A DNA stretch of 64,000 nucleotides from Muricea muricata (taxonomy: Eukaryota > Cnidaria > Anthozoa > Malacalcyonacea > Plexauridae). A program made the translations under genes and the position numbers. The notes beneath the pieces were generated by a model, which was given only the letters and a program-made list of their open reading frames with translations, was not told where the DNA came from and ran no database searches. Position 1 is the stretch's first letter. Each line of letters starts with the position of its first letter. The stretch is from contig OY979720.1 of NCBI GenBank assembly GCA_963855995.1, positions 1,924,501 through 1,988,500 of the forward strand, in the 5' to 3' direction. Shown in pieces: positions 1 through 12,859 of the stretch.

Positions 1-3000
1 AAAAAAATTTAGGGAAAATATTTCGAAAAAAAATTCGGGAAAATATTTCGAAAAAAAATTCGGGAAAAAATTTTGACAAAAAATTTGGGAAAAAATTTTG
101 AAAAAATTTTAAAAAAAAATTTAGGGAAAATATTTCGAAAAAAAATTCGGGAAAAAATTTTGAAAAAAATTCGGGAAAATATTTTGAAAAAATTGGGAAA
201 AAATTTTGAAAAAAATGGGAAAAAATTTTGAAAACAATTCGGGAAAATATTTTGCCAAAAAATTCGGGAAGAAAATTTTGAAAAAAAATTGGGAAAAAAA
301 TTTAGGGAAAATATTTCGAAAAAAAATTCGGGAAAAAATTTTGAAAAAAAATTCGGGAAAATATTTTGAAAAATTGGGAAAAAATTTTGAAAAAAAAATT
401 CACGAAAAAATTAAGTTCATGAACTCAATCATGAACCGTTCATGAACAGAAAGTTCATGACTTCATGAACAAATTTTCGCCAGGGATTGCTTATCGTTGT
501 CTGGTGGTCAAGATGGCTGGGCATACTAATTAATTCTCCCCTGAAATTCAAACTTTTGATGATTTTCTCACAATCGTAAAGGAGCACAATTTTTTCCCGA
601 ATTTTTTTTCGAAATATTTTCCCTAAATTTTTTTTCGAAATTTTTTCCCAAATTTTTTTTCGAAATATATTTTCCCTAAATTTTTTTTCAAAATTTTTTC
701 CCAAATTTTTTCCCAATTTTTTTTTCAAATTTTTTTTCAAGTTTTTTTCCCAAATTTTTTTTCTAAATGAAAAATTTTTGGAAAATTTGGAAAAAAAATT
801 TGAAAAAAAAATTGGGAAAAAAAATCGAGAAAAAATTTTGAAAAAAAATTTGGAAAGAAAATTTTGAAAAAAAATTTGGGAAAAAATTTTGAAAAAATTT
901 TGAAAAAAAATTTAGGGAAAATATTTCGAAAAAAAATTTGGGAAAAAAATTTCGAAAAAAAATTTAGGGAAAATATTTCGAAAAAAAATTCGGGAAAAAA
1001 TTTTGAAAAAAAATTTGGGAAAAAATTTTGAAAAAAAATTCGGGAAAATATTTTGAAAAAATTGGGAAAAAATTTTGAAAAAAAAATTCACGAAAAAATT
1101 AAGTTCATGAACTCAATCATGAACCGTTCATGAACAGAAAGTTCATGACTTCATGAACAAATTTTCGCCAGGGATTGCTTATCGTTGTCTGGTGGTCAAG
1201 ATGGCTGGGCATACTAATTAATTCTCCCCTGAAATTCAAACTTTTGATGATTTTCTAACAATCGTAAAGGGGCACAATTTTTTCCCAAATTTTTTGTTCA
1301 AAATTTACCCCAATATTTTTTTCAAATTTTTTTTCCAAATTTTCAAAAATTTTTTTTCAAATTTTTTTTCCAAATTTTTTTTCAGAATTTTTTCCTAATT
1401 TTTTTTTTTCAAAATTTTTTCCAAAATTTTTTTTCAAAATTTTTTCCCAAATTTTTTTTCTAAATGAAAAATTTTTGGAAAATTTGGAAAAAAAATTTGA
1501 AAAAAAAATTGGGAAAAAAAATCGAGAAAAAATTTTGAAAAAAAATTTGGGAAGAAAATTTTGAAAAAAAATTTGGGAAAAAATTTTGAAAAAAAATTTA
1601 GGGAAAATATTTCGAAAAAAAATTTGGGAAAAAAATTTCGAAAAAAAATTTAGGGAAAATATTTCGAAAAAAAATTCGGGAAAAAATTTTGAAAAAAAAT
1701 TCGGGAAAATATTTTGAAAAATTGGGAAAAAATTTTGAAAAAAAAATTCACGAAAAAATTAAGTTCATGAACTCAATCATGAACCGTTCATGAACAGAAA
1801 GTTCATGACTTCATGAACAAATTTTCGCCAGGGATTGCTTATCGTTGTCTGGTGGTCAAGATGGCTGGGCATACTAATCAATTCTCCCCTGAAATTCAAA
1901 CTTTTGATGATTTTCTAACAATCGTAAAGGGGCACAATTTTTTCCCAAATTTTTTGTTCAAAATTTACCCCAATATTTTTGTCAATTTTTTTTTCCAAAT
2001 TTTTTCCCAAATTTTTTTTCACATTTTTTTCCCAATTTTTTTTCACATGTTTTTTCCCAATTTTTTTTTCAAAATTTTTTCCCAAATTTTTTTTCAAATT
2101 TTTTTCCCAAATTTTTTTTCTAAATGAAAAATTTTTGGAAAATTTGGAAAAAAAATTTGAAAAAAAAATTGGGAAAAAAAATCGAGAAAAAGTTTTGAAA
2201 AACAATTTGGGAAGAAAATTTTGAAAAAAAATTTGGGAAAAAATTTTGAAAAAAAATTTAGGGAAAATATTTCGAAAAAAAATTTGGGAAAAAAATTTCG
2301 AAAAAAAATTTAGGGAAAATATTTCGAAAAAAAATTCGGGAAAAAATTTTGAAAAAAAATTCGGGAAAATATTTTGAAAAAATTGGGAAAAAATTTTGAA
2401 AAAAAAATTCACGAAAAAATTAAGTTCATGAACTCAATCATGAACCGTTCATGAACAGAAAGTTCATGACTTCATGAACAAATTTTCGCCAGGGATTGCT
2501 TATCGTTGTCTGGTGGTCAAGATGGCTGGGCATACTAATTAATTCTCCCCTGAAATTCAAACTTTTGATGATTTTCTAACAATCGTAAAGGGGCACAATT
2601 TTTTCCCAAATTTTTTGTTCAAAATTTACCCCAATATTTTTGTCAATTTTTTTTTCCAAATTTTTTCCCAAATTTTTTTTCAAATTTTTTTTCCAAATTT
2701 TTTTTCAGAATTTTTTCCTAATTTTTTTTTTTCAAAATTTTTTCCAAAATTTTTTTTCAAAATTTTTTCCCAAATTTTTTTTCACATTTTTTTCCCAATT
2801 TTTTTTCACATGTTTTTTCCCAATTTTTTTTTCAAAATTTTTTCCCAAATTTTTTTTCAAATTTTTTTCCCAAATTTTTTTTCTAAATGAAAAATTTTTG
2901 GAAAATTTGGAAAAAAAATTTGAAAAAAAAATTGGGAAAAAAAATCGAGAAAAAATTTTGAAAAAAAATTTGGGAAGAAAATTTTGAAAAAAAATTTGGG

Positions 3001-6000
3001 AAAAAATTTTGAAAAAAAATTTAGGGAAAATATTTCGAAAAAAAATTTGGGAAAAAAATTTCGAAAAAAAATTTAGGGAAAATATTTCGAAAAAAAATTC
3101 GGGAAAAAATTTTGAAAAAAAAGTCGGGAAAATATTTTGAAAAATTGGGAAAAAATTTTGAAAAAAAAATTCACGAAAAAATTAAGTTCATGAACTCAAT
3201 CATGAACCGTTCATGAACAGAAAGTTCATGACTTCATGAACAAATTTTCGCCAGGGATTGCTTATCGTTGTCTGGTGGTCAAGATGGCTGGGCATACTAA
3301 TCAATTCTCCCCTGAAATTCAAACTTTTGATCATTTTCTAACAATCGTAAAGGGGCACAATTTTTTCCCAAATTTTTTGTTCAAAATTTACCCCAATATT
3401 TTTGTCAATTTTTTTTTCCAAATTTTTTCCCAAATTTTTTTTCAAATTTTTTTTCCAGATTTTTTTTCAGAATTTTTTCCTAATTTTTTTTTTCAAAATT
3501 TTTTCCAAAATTTTTTTTCAAAATTTTTTCCCAAATTTTTTTTCTAAATGAAAAATTTTTGGAAAATTTGGAAAAAAAATTTGAAAAAAAAATTGGGAAA
3601 AAAAATCGAGAAAAAATTTTGAAAAACAATTTGGGAAGAAAATTTTGAAAAAAAATTTGGGAAAAAATTTTGAAAAAAAATTTAGGGAAAATATTTCGAA
3701 AAAAAATTTGGGAAAAAAATTTCGAAAAAAAATTTAGGGAAAATATTTCGAAAAAAAATTCGGGAAAATATTTCGAAAAAAAATTCGGGAAAAAATTTTG
3801 ACAAAAAATTTGGGAAAAAATTTTGAAAAAATTTTAAAAAAAAATTTAGGGAAAATATTTCGAAAAAAAATTCGGGAAAAAATTTTGAAAAAAATTCGGG
3901 AAAATATTTTGAAAAAATTGGGAAAAAATTTTGAAAAAAATGGGAAAAAATTTTGAAAACAATTCGGGAAAATATTTTGCCAAAAAATTCGGGAAGAAAA
4001 TTTTGAAAAAAAATTGGGAAAAAAATTTAGGGAAAATATTTCGAAAAAAAATTCGGGAAAAAATTTTGAAAAAAAATTCGGGAAAATATTTTGAAAAATT
4101 GGGAAAAAATTTTGAAAAAAAAATTCACGAAAAAATTAAGTTCATGAACTCAATCATGAACCGTTCATGAACAGAAAGTTCATGACTTCATGAACAAATT
4201 TTCGCCAGGGATTGCTTATCGTTGTCTGGTGGTCAAGATGGCTGGGCATACTAATTAATTCTCCCCTGAAATTCAAACTTTTGATGATTTTCTCACAATC
4301 GTAAAGGAGCACAATTTTTTCCCGAATTTTTTTTCGAAATATTTTCCCTAAATTTTTTTTCGAAATTTTTTTCCCAAATTTTTTTTCGAAATATTTTCCC
4401 TAAATTTTTTTTCAAAATTTTTTCCCAAATTTTTTTTCAAAATTTTCTTCCCAAATTTTTTTTCAAAATTTTTTCTCGATTTTTTTTCCCAATTTTTTTT
4501 TCAAATTTTTTTTCCAAATTTTCCAAAAATTTTTCATTTAGAAAAAAAATTTGGGAAAAAAACTTGAAAAAAAATTTGAAAAAAAATTCGGGAAAAAATT
4601 TTGAAAAAAAATTTGGGAAAAAATTTTGAAAAAAAATTCGGGAAAATATTTTGAAAAAATTGGGAAAAAATTTTGAAAAAAAAATTCACGAAAAAATTAA
4701 GTTCATGAACTCAATCATGAACCGTTCATGAACAGAAAGTTCATGACTTCATGAACAAATTTTCGCCAGGGATTGCTTATCGTTGTCTGGTGGTCAAGAT
4801 GGCTGGGCATACTAATTAATTCTCCCCTGAAATTCAAACTTTTGATGATTTTCTAACAATCGTAAAGGGGCACAATTTTTTCCCAAATTTTTTGTTCAAA
4901 ATTTACCCCAATATTTTTTTCAAATTTTTTTTTCCAAATTTTCAAAAATTTTTTTTCAAATTTTTTTTCCAAATTTTTTTTCAGAATTTTTTCCTAATTT
5001 TTTTTTTTCAAAATTTTTTCCAAAATTTTTTTTCAAAATTTTTTCCCAAATTTTTTTTCACATTTTTTTCCCAATTTTTTTTCACATGTTTTTTCCCAAT
5101 TTTTTTTTCAGACTTTTTTCCCAAATTTTTTTTCAAATTTTTTTCCCAAATTTTTTTTCTAAATGAAAAATTTTTGAAAATTTAGAAAAAAAATTTGAAA
5201 AAAAAATTGGGAAAAAAAATCGAGAAAAAATTTTGAAAAAAAATTTGGGAAGAAAATTTTGAAAAAAAATTTAGGGAAAATATTTCGAAAAAAAATTTGG
5301 GAAAAAAATTTCGAAAAAAAATTTAGGGAAAATATTTCGAAAAAAAATTCGGGAAAAAATTTGAAAAAAAAATTCGGGAAAATATTTTGAAAAAATTGGG
5401 AAAAAATTTTGAAAAAAAAATTCACGAAAAAATTAAGTTCATGAACTCAATCATGAACCGTTCATGAACAGAAAGTTCATGACTTCATGAACAAATTTTC
5501 GCCAGGGATTGCTTATCGTTGTCTGGTGGTCAAGATGGCTGGGCATACTAATTAATTCTCCCCTGAAATTCAAACTTTTGATGATTTTCTAACAATCGTA
5601 AAGGGGCACAATTTTTTCCCAAATTTTTTGTTCAAAATTTACCCCAATATTTTTGTCAATTTTTTTTTCCAAATTTTTTCCCAAATTTTTTTTCACATTT
5701 TTTTCCCAATTTTTTTTCACATGTTTTTTCCCAATTTTTTTTTCAAAATTTTTTCCCAAATTTTTTTTCAAATTTTTTTCCCAAATTTTTTTTCTAAATG
5801 AAAAATTTTTGGAAAATTTGGAAAAAAAATTTGAAAAAAAAATTGGGAAAAAAAATCGAGAAAAAATTTTAAAAAAAAATTTGGGAAGAAAATTTTGAAA
5901 AAAAATTTGGGAAAAAATTTTGAAAAAATTTTGAAAAAAAATTTAGGGAAAATATTTCGAAAAAAAATTTGGGAAAAAAATTTCGAAAAAAAATTTAGGG

Positions 6001-9000
6001 AAAATATTTCGAAAAAAAATTCGGGAAAAAATTTTGAAAAAAAATTCGGGAAAATATTTTGAAAAAATTGGGAAAAAATTTTGAAAAAAAAATTCACGAA
6101 AAAATTAAGTTCATGAACTCAATCATGAACCGTTCATGAACAGAAAGTTCATGACTTCATGAACAAATTTTCGCCAGGGATTGCTTATCGTTGTCTGGTG
6201 GTCAAGATGGCTGGGCATACTAATCAATTCTTCCCTGAAATTCAAACTTTTGATGATTTTCTAACAATCGTAAAGGGGCACAATTTTTTCCCAAATTTTT
6301 TGTTCAAAATTTACCCCAATATTTTTGTCAATTTTTTTTTCCAAATTTTTTCCCAAATTTTTTTTCAAATTTTTTTTCCAAATTTTTTTTCAGAACTTTT
6401 TCCTAATTTTTTTTTTCAAAATTTTTTCCAAAATTTTTTTTCAAAATTTTTTCCCAAATTTTTTTTCACATTTTTTTCCCAATTTTTTTTCACATGTTTT
6501 TTCCCAATTTTTTTTTCAAAATTTTTTCCCAAATTTTTTTTCAAATTTTTTTCCCAAATTTTTTTTCTAAATGAAAAATTTTTGGAAAATTTGGAAAAAA
6601 AATTTGAAAAAAAAATTGGGAAAAAAAATCGAGAAAAAATTTTGAAAAAAAATTTGGGAAGAAAATTTTGAAAAAAAATTTGGGAAAAAATTTTGAAAAA
6701 AAATTTAGGGAAAATATTTCGAAAAAAAATTTGGGAAAAAAATTTCGAAAAAAAATTTAGGGAAAATATTTCGAAAAAAAATTCGGGAAAAAATTTTGAA
6801 AAAAAATTCGGGAAAATATTTTGAAAAATTGGGAAAAAATTTTGAAAAAAAAATTCACGAAAAAATTAAGTTCATGAACTCAATCATGAACCGTTCATGA
6901 ACAGAAAGTTCATGACTTCATGAACAAATTTTCGCCAGGGATTGCTTATCGTTGTCTGGTGGTCAAGATGGCTGGGCATACTAATCAATTCTCCCCTGAA
7001 ATTCAAACTTTTGATGATTTTCTAACAATCGTAAAGGGGCACAATTTTTTCCCAAATTTTTTGTTCAAAATTTACCCCAATATTTTTGTCAATTTTTTTT
7101 TCCAAATTTTTTCCCAAATTTTTTTTCACATTTTTTTCCCAATTTTTTTTCACATGTTTTTTCCCAATTTTTTTTTCAAAATTTTTTCCCAAATTTTTTT
7201 TCAAATTTTTTTCCCAAATTTTTTTTCTAAATGAAAAATTTTTGGAAAATTTGGAAAAAAAATTTGAAAAAAAATTGGGAAAAAAAATCGAGAAAAAATT
7301 TTGAAAAAAAATTTGGGAAGAAAATTTTGAAAAAAAATTTGGGAAAAAATTTTGAAAAAAAATTTAGGGAAAATATTTCGAAAAAAAATTTGGGAAAAAA
7401 ATTTCGAAAAAAAATTTAGGGAAAATATTTCGAAAAAAAATTCGGGAAAAAATTTTGAAAAAAAAGTCGGGAAAATATTTTGAAAAATTGGGAAAAAATT
7501 TTGAAAAAAAAATTCACGAAAAAATTAAGTTCATGAACTCAATCATGAACCGTTCATGAACAGAAAGTTCATGACTTCATGAACAAATTTTCGCCAGGGA
7601 TTGCTTATCGTTGTCTGGTGGTCAAGATGGCTGGGCATACTAATCAATTCTCCCCTGAAATTCAAACTTTTGATGATTTTCTAACAATCGTAAAGGGGCA
7701 CAATTTTTTCCCAAATTTTTTGTTCAAAATTTACCCCAATATTTTTGTCAATTTTTTTTTCCAAATTTTTTCCCAAATTTTTTTTCAAATTTTTTTTCCA
7801 GATTTTTTTTCAGAATTTTTTCCTAATTTTTTTTTTCAAAATTTTTTCCAAAATTTTTTTTCAAAATTTTTTCCCAAATTTTTTTTCTAAATGAAAAATT
7901 TTTGGAAAATTTGGAAAAAAAATTTGAAAAAAAAATTGGGAAAAAAAATCGAGAAAAAATTTTGAAAAAAAATTTGGGAAGAAAATTTTGAAAAAAAATT
8001 TGGGAAAAAATTTTGAAAAAAAATTTAGGGAAAATATTTCGAAAAAAAATTTGGGAAAAAAATTTCGAAAAAAAATTTAGGGAAAATATTTCGAAAAAAA
8101 ATTCGGGAAAAAATTTTGAAAAAAAATTCGGGAAAATATTTTGAAAAATTGGGAAAAAATTTTGAAAAAAAAATTCACGAAAAAATTAAGTTCATGAACT
8201 CAATCATGAACCGTTCATGAACAGAAAGTTCATGACTTCATGAACAAATTTTCGCCAGGGATTGCTTATCGTTGTCTGGTGGTCAAGATGGCTGGGCATA
8301 CTAATCAATTCTCCCCTGAAATTCAAACTTTTGATGATTTTCTAACAATCGTAAAGGGGCACAATTTTTTCCCAAATTTTTTGTTCAAAATTTACCCCAA
8401 TATTTTTGTCAATTTTTTTTTCCAAATTTTTTCCCAAATTTTTTTTCAAATTTTTTTCCCAATTTTTTTTCACATGTTTTTTCCCAATTTTTTTTTCAAA
8501 ATTTTTTCCCAAATTTTTTTTCAAATTTTTTTCCCAAATTTTTTTTCTAAATGAAAAATTTTTGGAAAATTTGGAAAAAAAATTTGAAAAAAAAATTGGG
8601 AAAAAAAATCGAGAAAAAATTTTGAAAAACAATTTGGGAAGAAAATTTTGAAAAAAAATTTGGGAAAAAATTTCGAAAAAAAATTTAGGGAAAATATTTC
8701 GAAAAAAAATTCGGGAAAAAATTTTGAAAAAAAATTCGGGAAAATATTTTGAAAAATTGGGAAAAAATTTTGAAAAAAAAATTCACGAAAAAATTAAGTT
8801 CATGAACTCAATCATGAACCGTTCATGAACAGAAAGTTCATGACTTCATGAACAAATTTTCGCCAGGGATTGCTTATCGTTGTCTGGTGGTCAAGATGGC
8901 TGGGCATACTAATCAATTCTCCCCTGAAATTCAAACTTTTGATGATTTTCTAACAATCGTAAAGGGGCACAATTTTTTCCCAAATTTTTTGTTCAAAATT

Positions 9001-11192
9001 TACCCCAATATTTTTGTCAATTTTTTTTTCCAAATTTTTTCCCAAATTTTTTTTCAAATTTTTTTCCCAATTTTTTTTCACATGTTTTTTCCCAATTTTT
9101 TTTTCAAAATTTTTTCCCAAATTTTTTTTCAAATTTTTTTCCCAAATTTTTTTTCTAAATGAAAAATTTTTGGAAAATTTGGAAAAAAAATTTGAAAAAA
9201 AAATTGGGAAAAAAAATCGAGAAAAAATTTTGAAAAACAATTTGGGAAGAAAATTTTGAAAAAAAATTTGGGAAAAAATTTCGAAAAAAAATTTAGGGAA
9301 AATATTTCGAAAAAAAATTCGGGAAAAAATTTTGAAAAAAAATTCGGGAAAATATTTTGAAAAATTGGGAAAAAATTTTGAAAAAAAAATTCACGAAAAA
9401 ATTAAGTTCATGAACTCAATCATGAACCGTTCATGAACAGAAAGTTCATGACTTCATGAACAAATTTTCGCCAGGGATTGCTTATCGTTGTCTGGTGGTC
9501 AAGATGGCTGGGCATACTAATCAATTCTCCCCTGAAATTCAAACTTTTGATGATTTTCTAACAATCGTAAAGGGGCACAATTTTTTCCCAAATTTTTTGT
9601 TCAAAATTTACCCCAATATTTTTGTCAATTTTTTTTTCCAAATTTTTTCCCAAATTTTTTTTCACATTTTTTTCCCAATTTTTTTTCACATGTTTTTTCC
9701 CAATTTTTTTTTCAAAATTTTTTCCCAAATTTTTTTTCAAATTTTTTTCCCAAATTTTTTTTCTAAATGAAAAATTTTTGGAAAATTTGGAAAAAAAATT
9801 TGAAAAAAAAATTGGGAAAAAAAATCGAGAAAAAATTTTGAAAAACAATTTGGGAAGAAAATTTTGAAAAAAAATTTGGGAAAAAATTTTGAAAAAAAAT
9901 TTAGGGAAAATATTTCGAAAAAAAATTTGGGAAAAAAATTTCGAAAAAAAATTTAGGGAAAATATTTCGAAAAAAAATTCGGGAAAAAATTTTGAAAAAA
10001 AAGTCGGGAAAATATTTTGAAAAATTGGGAAAAAATTTTGAAAAAAAAATTCACGAAAAAATTAAGTTCATGAACTCAATCATGAACCGTTCATGAACAG
10101 AAAGTTCATGACTTCATGAACAAATTTTCGCCAGGGATTGCTTATCGTTGTCTGGTGGTCAAGATGGCTGGGCATACTAATCAATTCTCCCCTGAAATTC
10201 AAACTTTTGATGATTTTCTAACAATCGTAAAGGGGCACAATTTTTTCCCAAATTTTTTGTTCAAAATTTACCCCAATATTTTTGTCAATTTTTTTTTCCA
10301 AATTTTTTCCCAAATTTTTTTTCAAATTTTTTTTCCAAATTTTTTTTCAGAATTTTTTCCTAATTTTTTTTTTTCAAAATTTTTTCCAAAATTTTTTTTC
10401 AAAATTTTTTCCCAAATTTTTTTTCTAAATGAAAAATTTTTGGAAAATTTGGAAAAAAAATTTGAAAAAAAAATTGGGAAAAAAAATCGAGAAAAAATTT
10501 TGAAAAAAAATTTGGGAAGAAAATTTTGAAAAAAAATTTGGGAAAAAATTTTGAAAAAAAATTTAGGGAAAATATTTCGAAAAAAAATTTGGGAAAAAAA
10601 TTTCGAAAAAAAATTTAGGGAAAATATTTCGAAAAAAAATTCGGGAAAAAATTTTGAAAAAAAATTCGGGAAAATATTTTGAAAAATTGGGAAAAAATTT
10701 TGAAAAAAAAATTCACGAAAAAATTAAGTTCATGAACTCAATCATGAACCGTTCATGAACAGAAAGTTCATGACTTCATGAACAAATTTTCGCCAGGGAT
10801 TGCTTATCGTTGTCTGGTGGTCAAGATGGCTGGGCATACTAATCAATTCTCCCCTGAAATTCAAACTTTTGATGATTCCCAATATTTTTGTCAATTTTTT
10901 TCAAAATTTTTTCCCATTTTTTTTTCAAAATTTTTTCCCAATATTTTTGTCAATTTTTTTCAAAAATTTTTCCAAAATTTTTCCAAAATTTTTTCTCAAA
11001 ATTTTTTCTCAAAATTTTTTCCCGAATTTTTTTTCCCAATTTTTCCCAAATTTTTTTTCAAAATTTTTTCCCGAATTTTTTTCAAATTTTTTTTCCCAAT
11101 TTTTTTTTCAATTTTTTTTTCCAAATTTTCCAAAAATTTTTCATTTAGAAAAAATTCAAAATATTTTCCCATTTTTTTTCAAAATATTTTCC
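1..11192. repeat. Satellite array of inverted-repeat monomers
   Basis: About 16 monomers are marked by the invariant string ATGAACAAATTTTCGCC at 465, 1153, 1813, 2474, 3236, 4190, 4751, 5487, 6159, 6920, 7579, 8240, 8848, 9456, 10116 and 10778, giving spacings of 561-954 bp with 608 and about 660 bp most common. Each monomer has a conserved core of about 180 bp (several TTCATGAAC words, then CAAGATGGCTGGGC and a unique stretch ending near GGGGCAC). A T-rich arm built from TTTTTTCCCAAAT tiles follows, then a turn at TTTCTAAATGAAAAA, then an A-rich arm of GGGAAAAAATTTTG tiles. The two arms are complementary, so each monomer can fold on itself. The last monomer (from 10778) loses part of its core and the array fades out by about 11190. 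Apparent Phe/Lys-rich ORFs on both strands are products of this composition and are not genes. Confidence 0.95.
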
Positions 11193-11237
11193 CAAAACAT
11201 TATAATGACATCACCATTGCGCATGCTAATTGCTTCC

Positions 11238-11322
11238 GACGCCATCTTGAATTCTTAATTCGGGACGCCGCCATCTTGAATTCTTAATTCGGAACGCCGC
11301 CATCTGGAATTTATAATTCGGG
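11238..11322. repeat. Three ~29-bp tandem units with YY1-like site
   Basis: Three imperfect units of about 29 bp follow the satellite directly, each with the pattern GCCGCCATCTTG then AATTCTTAATTCGG (the first is shorter, the third diverged). Read on the minus strand, CAAGATGGCGGC matches the familiar YY1-type consensus. Function is not shown by the sequence. Confidence 0.7.
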
Positions 11323-11383
11323 CTTCGCCCTCATCAACTATCACCGCATAGAAATCTCGAGCTCGTAATCTAATTGTTAATTA
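11323..11383. mobile_element. Fragment of a MITE family shared with 59351-59497
   Basis: The words GGGCTTCGCCCTCATCAACTA, TAGAAATC and CTCGAGCTCGTAATCTAATT also occur in similar order or orientation in the MITE at 59351-59497 within a KDM3 intron. This looks like a truncated copy. The family is not identified. Confidence 0.5.
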
Positions 11384-12387
11384 GAAGCAAAGAAAAATGC
11401 GCCATGCATTTGGCAAGGAAGCCCAGGCAGCCGGTTTAAAGTGAATAAAAACTCGTAAATCACTTAAAATATGATGTAAAGTGTCAATTTAGCTATAAAA
11501 TTTGTTTTAGAACTATATATGTAACGTTTTCTCGTCGCAGTGTGATTTAGCTATATAATCAGGGCGTATGGATGGAAACTTTTCCTCACTTTTCACACTT
11601 TACCAACCACCTTACCAACCACTTTACCAACCACATTTTACCATGGCCAACAACACTGTGTATTTCTCAAATATTCGAAGACGAAAACGTTTGATTCGAA
11701 ACATTCCAAAACTGGCAAGAAGTAAAACTACTTTTTTTTCTACTTGGAACAAGCTCAAACGTTAAAATAATACTTACTGAAATTCGTGGGATAAACAAGC
11801 TATAACTACAGAAACAGTTTTTCCGTCACAATTATTCGTTAGTCTGTTTGAACAAATGAAGCAAGGGTATTAGGTTGGATTACATTGATTACAACTGACA
11901 TTGATTTACATTGCGCCTGACTAGTTTCTTTTATTTATTCTTACGCTGTTTGAAGTAAAGGGAAATTAAAAGCAGATTCTGAAAGCTTATCTCCTAAACT
12001 TGTAACAAACAGAGATCCAGATTTTGAATGCAACTGTAACCGACGCTTTGGTAATGACAACATGTACCTTATTGTAACACTGTATTTTCTTACAAACGAC
12101 TACGCAACTTTATAAATATCTTATAACAAACAAGCTCCCAAAGAAATTCAAACATGTCCCTCAAAAGGGAACGCCCCAACGTTTATGCAGTTGAATAAAT
12201 TCCTTGTCACACGCAGGCGTGACGCAGCGGAAACATTATTCCATGCATATGTGGCTAAATATTGCACGAGCTCGCTCACTGGATTTGAAAAGACGACGGT
12301 GTCAAAAAATATGTGCAAAATAATTGACTAGCCTGAATAATGGTGGAAGAGCAGTCTAGAAACCCGAAGATGCGAGCTCGAATCCCG

Positions 12388-12438
12388 CTCGAGACAACGA
12401 ATTTTTCGTTGTGCTCGAGACAACGAATTTTTCGTTGT
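12388..12438. repeat. Tandem duplicated palindrome
   Basis: Two adjacent copies of CTCGAGACAACGAATTTTT followed by CGTTGT (12388-12412 and 12414-12438). Each copy is itself a dyad around AATTTTT. Confidence 0.8.
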
Positions 12439-12651
12439 TCTCTGCAGTGTCACATTAATATGAATCTAGTTTTTCATATACTTCATAGCTGGGCGAAACT
12501 GTACAGCAATTTAATCGCACCAACCACACGGAAGTTAAACACACGTACACCGCCCAAATTATATATATGCTGAACTGGACTTACCATCGAAATATTCTGT
12601 AGAGTTTGCAAATACAAGACCAAAAGTTGAACCACGGTTGAAACGTGGAAA

Positions 12652-12675
12652 CCATTGACATAAATATGTCAATGG
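12652..12675. repeat. Short perfect hairpin
   Basis: CCATTGACATA, two bases, then TATGTCAATGG: an 11-bp perfect stem lying just upstream of the candidate PCED1 5' exon. No U-run follows and no role is evident. Confidence 0.75.
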
Positions 12676-12779
12676 TGAAAACAAAATATCCCCGAGTCAC
12701 GTGATTTTACTGATTTTGCAAACGCCGGTCAGTGTTCAGCTGTGAGCCTGTGTTCAGCCGTTCAGGTCGAGCTTCATAT

Positions 12780-12859
12780 ATGGTGGAGAAACGCTTAGGC
12801 TCAAGAAAACAGTATTTTAACGAAGAAAGGATGATATTTTAAGCTTTTCCGTAATGTGG
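12780..12859 (+). other. Candidate 5' untranslated exon of the PCED1-like gene
   Basis: A good donor (GTAAGT at 12860) follows a short region without a long ORF, and a good acceptor (TTTTCAG ending 14279) lies upstream of the PCED1 start codon at 14444. This would give a spliced 5' leader with an intron of about 1.4 kb. There is no direct evidence of transcription and the 5' limit is a guess. Confidence 0.3.

Larger units (their letters stand above)
11384..12780. other. Intergenic spacer with short palindromes
   Basis: I see no convincing gene. There are three short TTACCAACCAC repeats near 11600, a tandem 25-26 bp duplication at 12388-12438 in which each copy contains the palindrome CAACGAATTTTTCGTTG, and a perfect hairpin at 12652-12675 (11-bp arms, CCATTGACATA). 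The open frame at 11568-11765 shows no recognisable motif and lies over the simple repeat. Confidence 0.6.

Noticed and set aside
1..11192. CRISPR-like array
   Set aside because: Repeats are 560-950 bp, spacers are not unique, and the genome is eukaryotic.
206..11287. Dozens of Phe- or Lys-rich open frames in the satellite
   Set aside because: They appear on both strands over the same A/T tiles, restart at the same core word and have no conserved codon pattern. They reflect composition.
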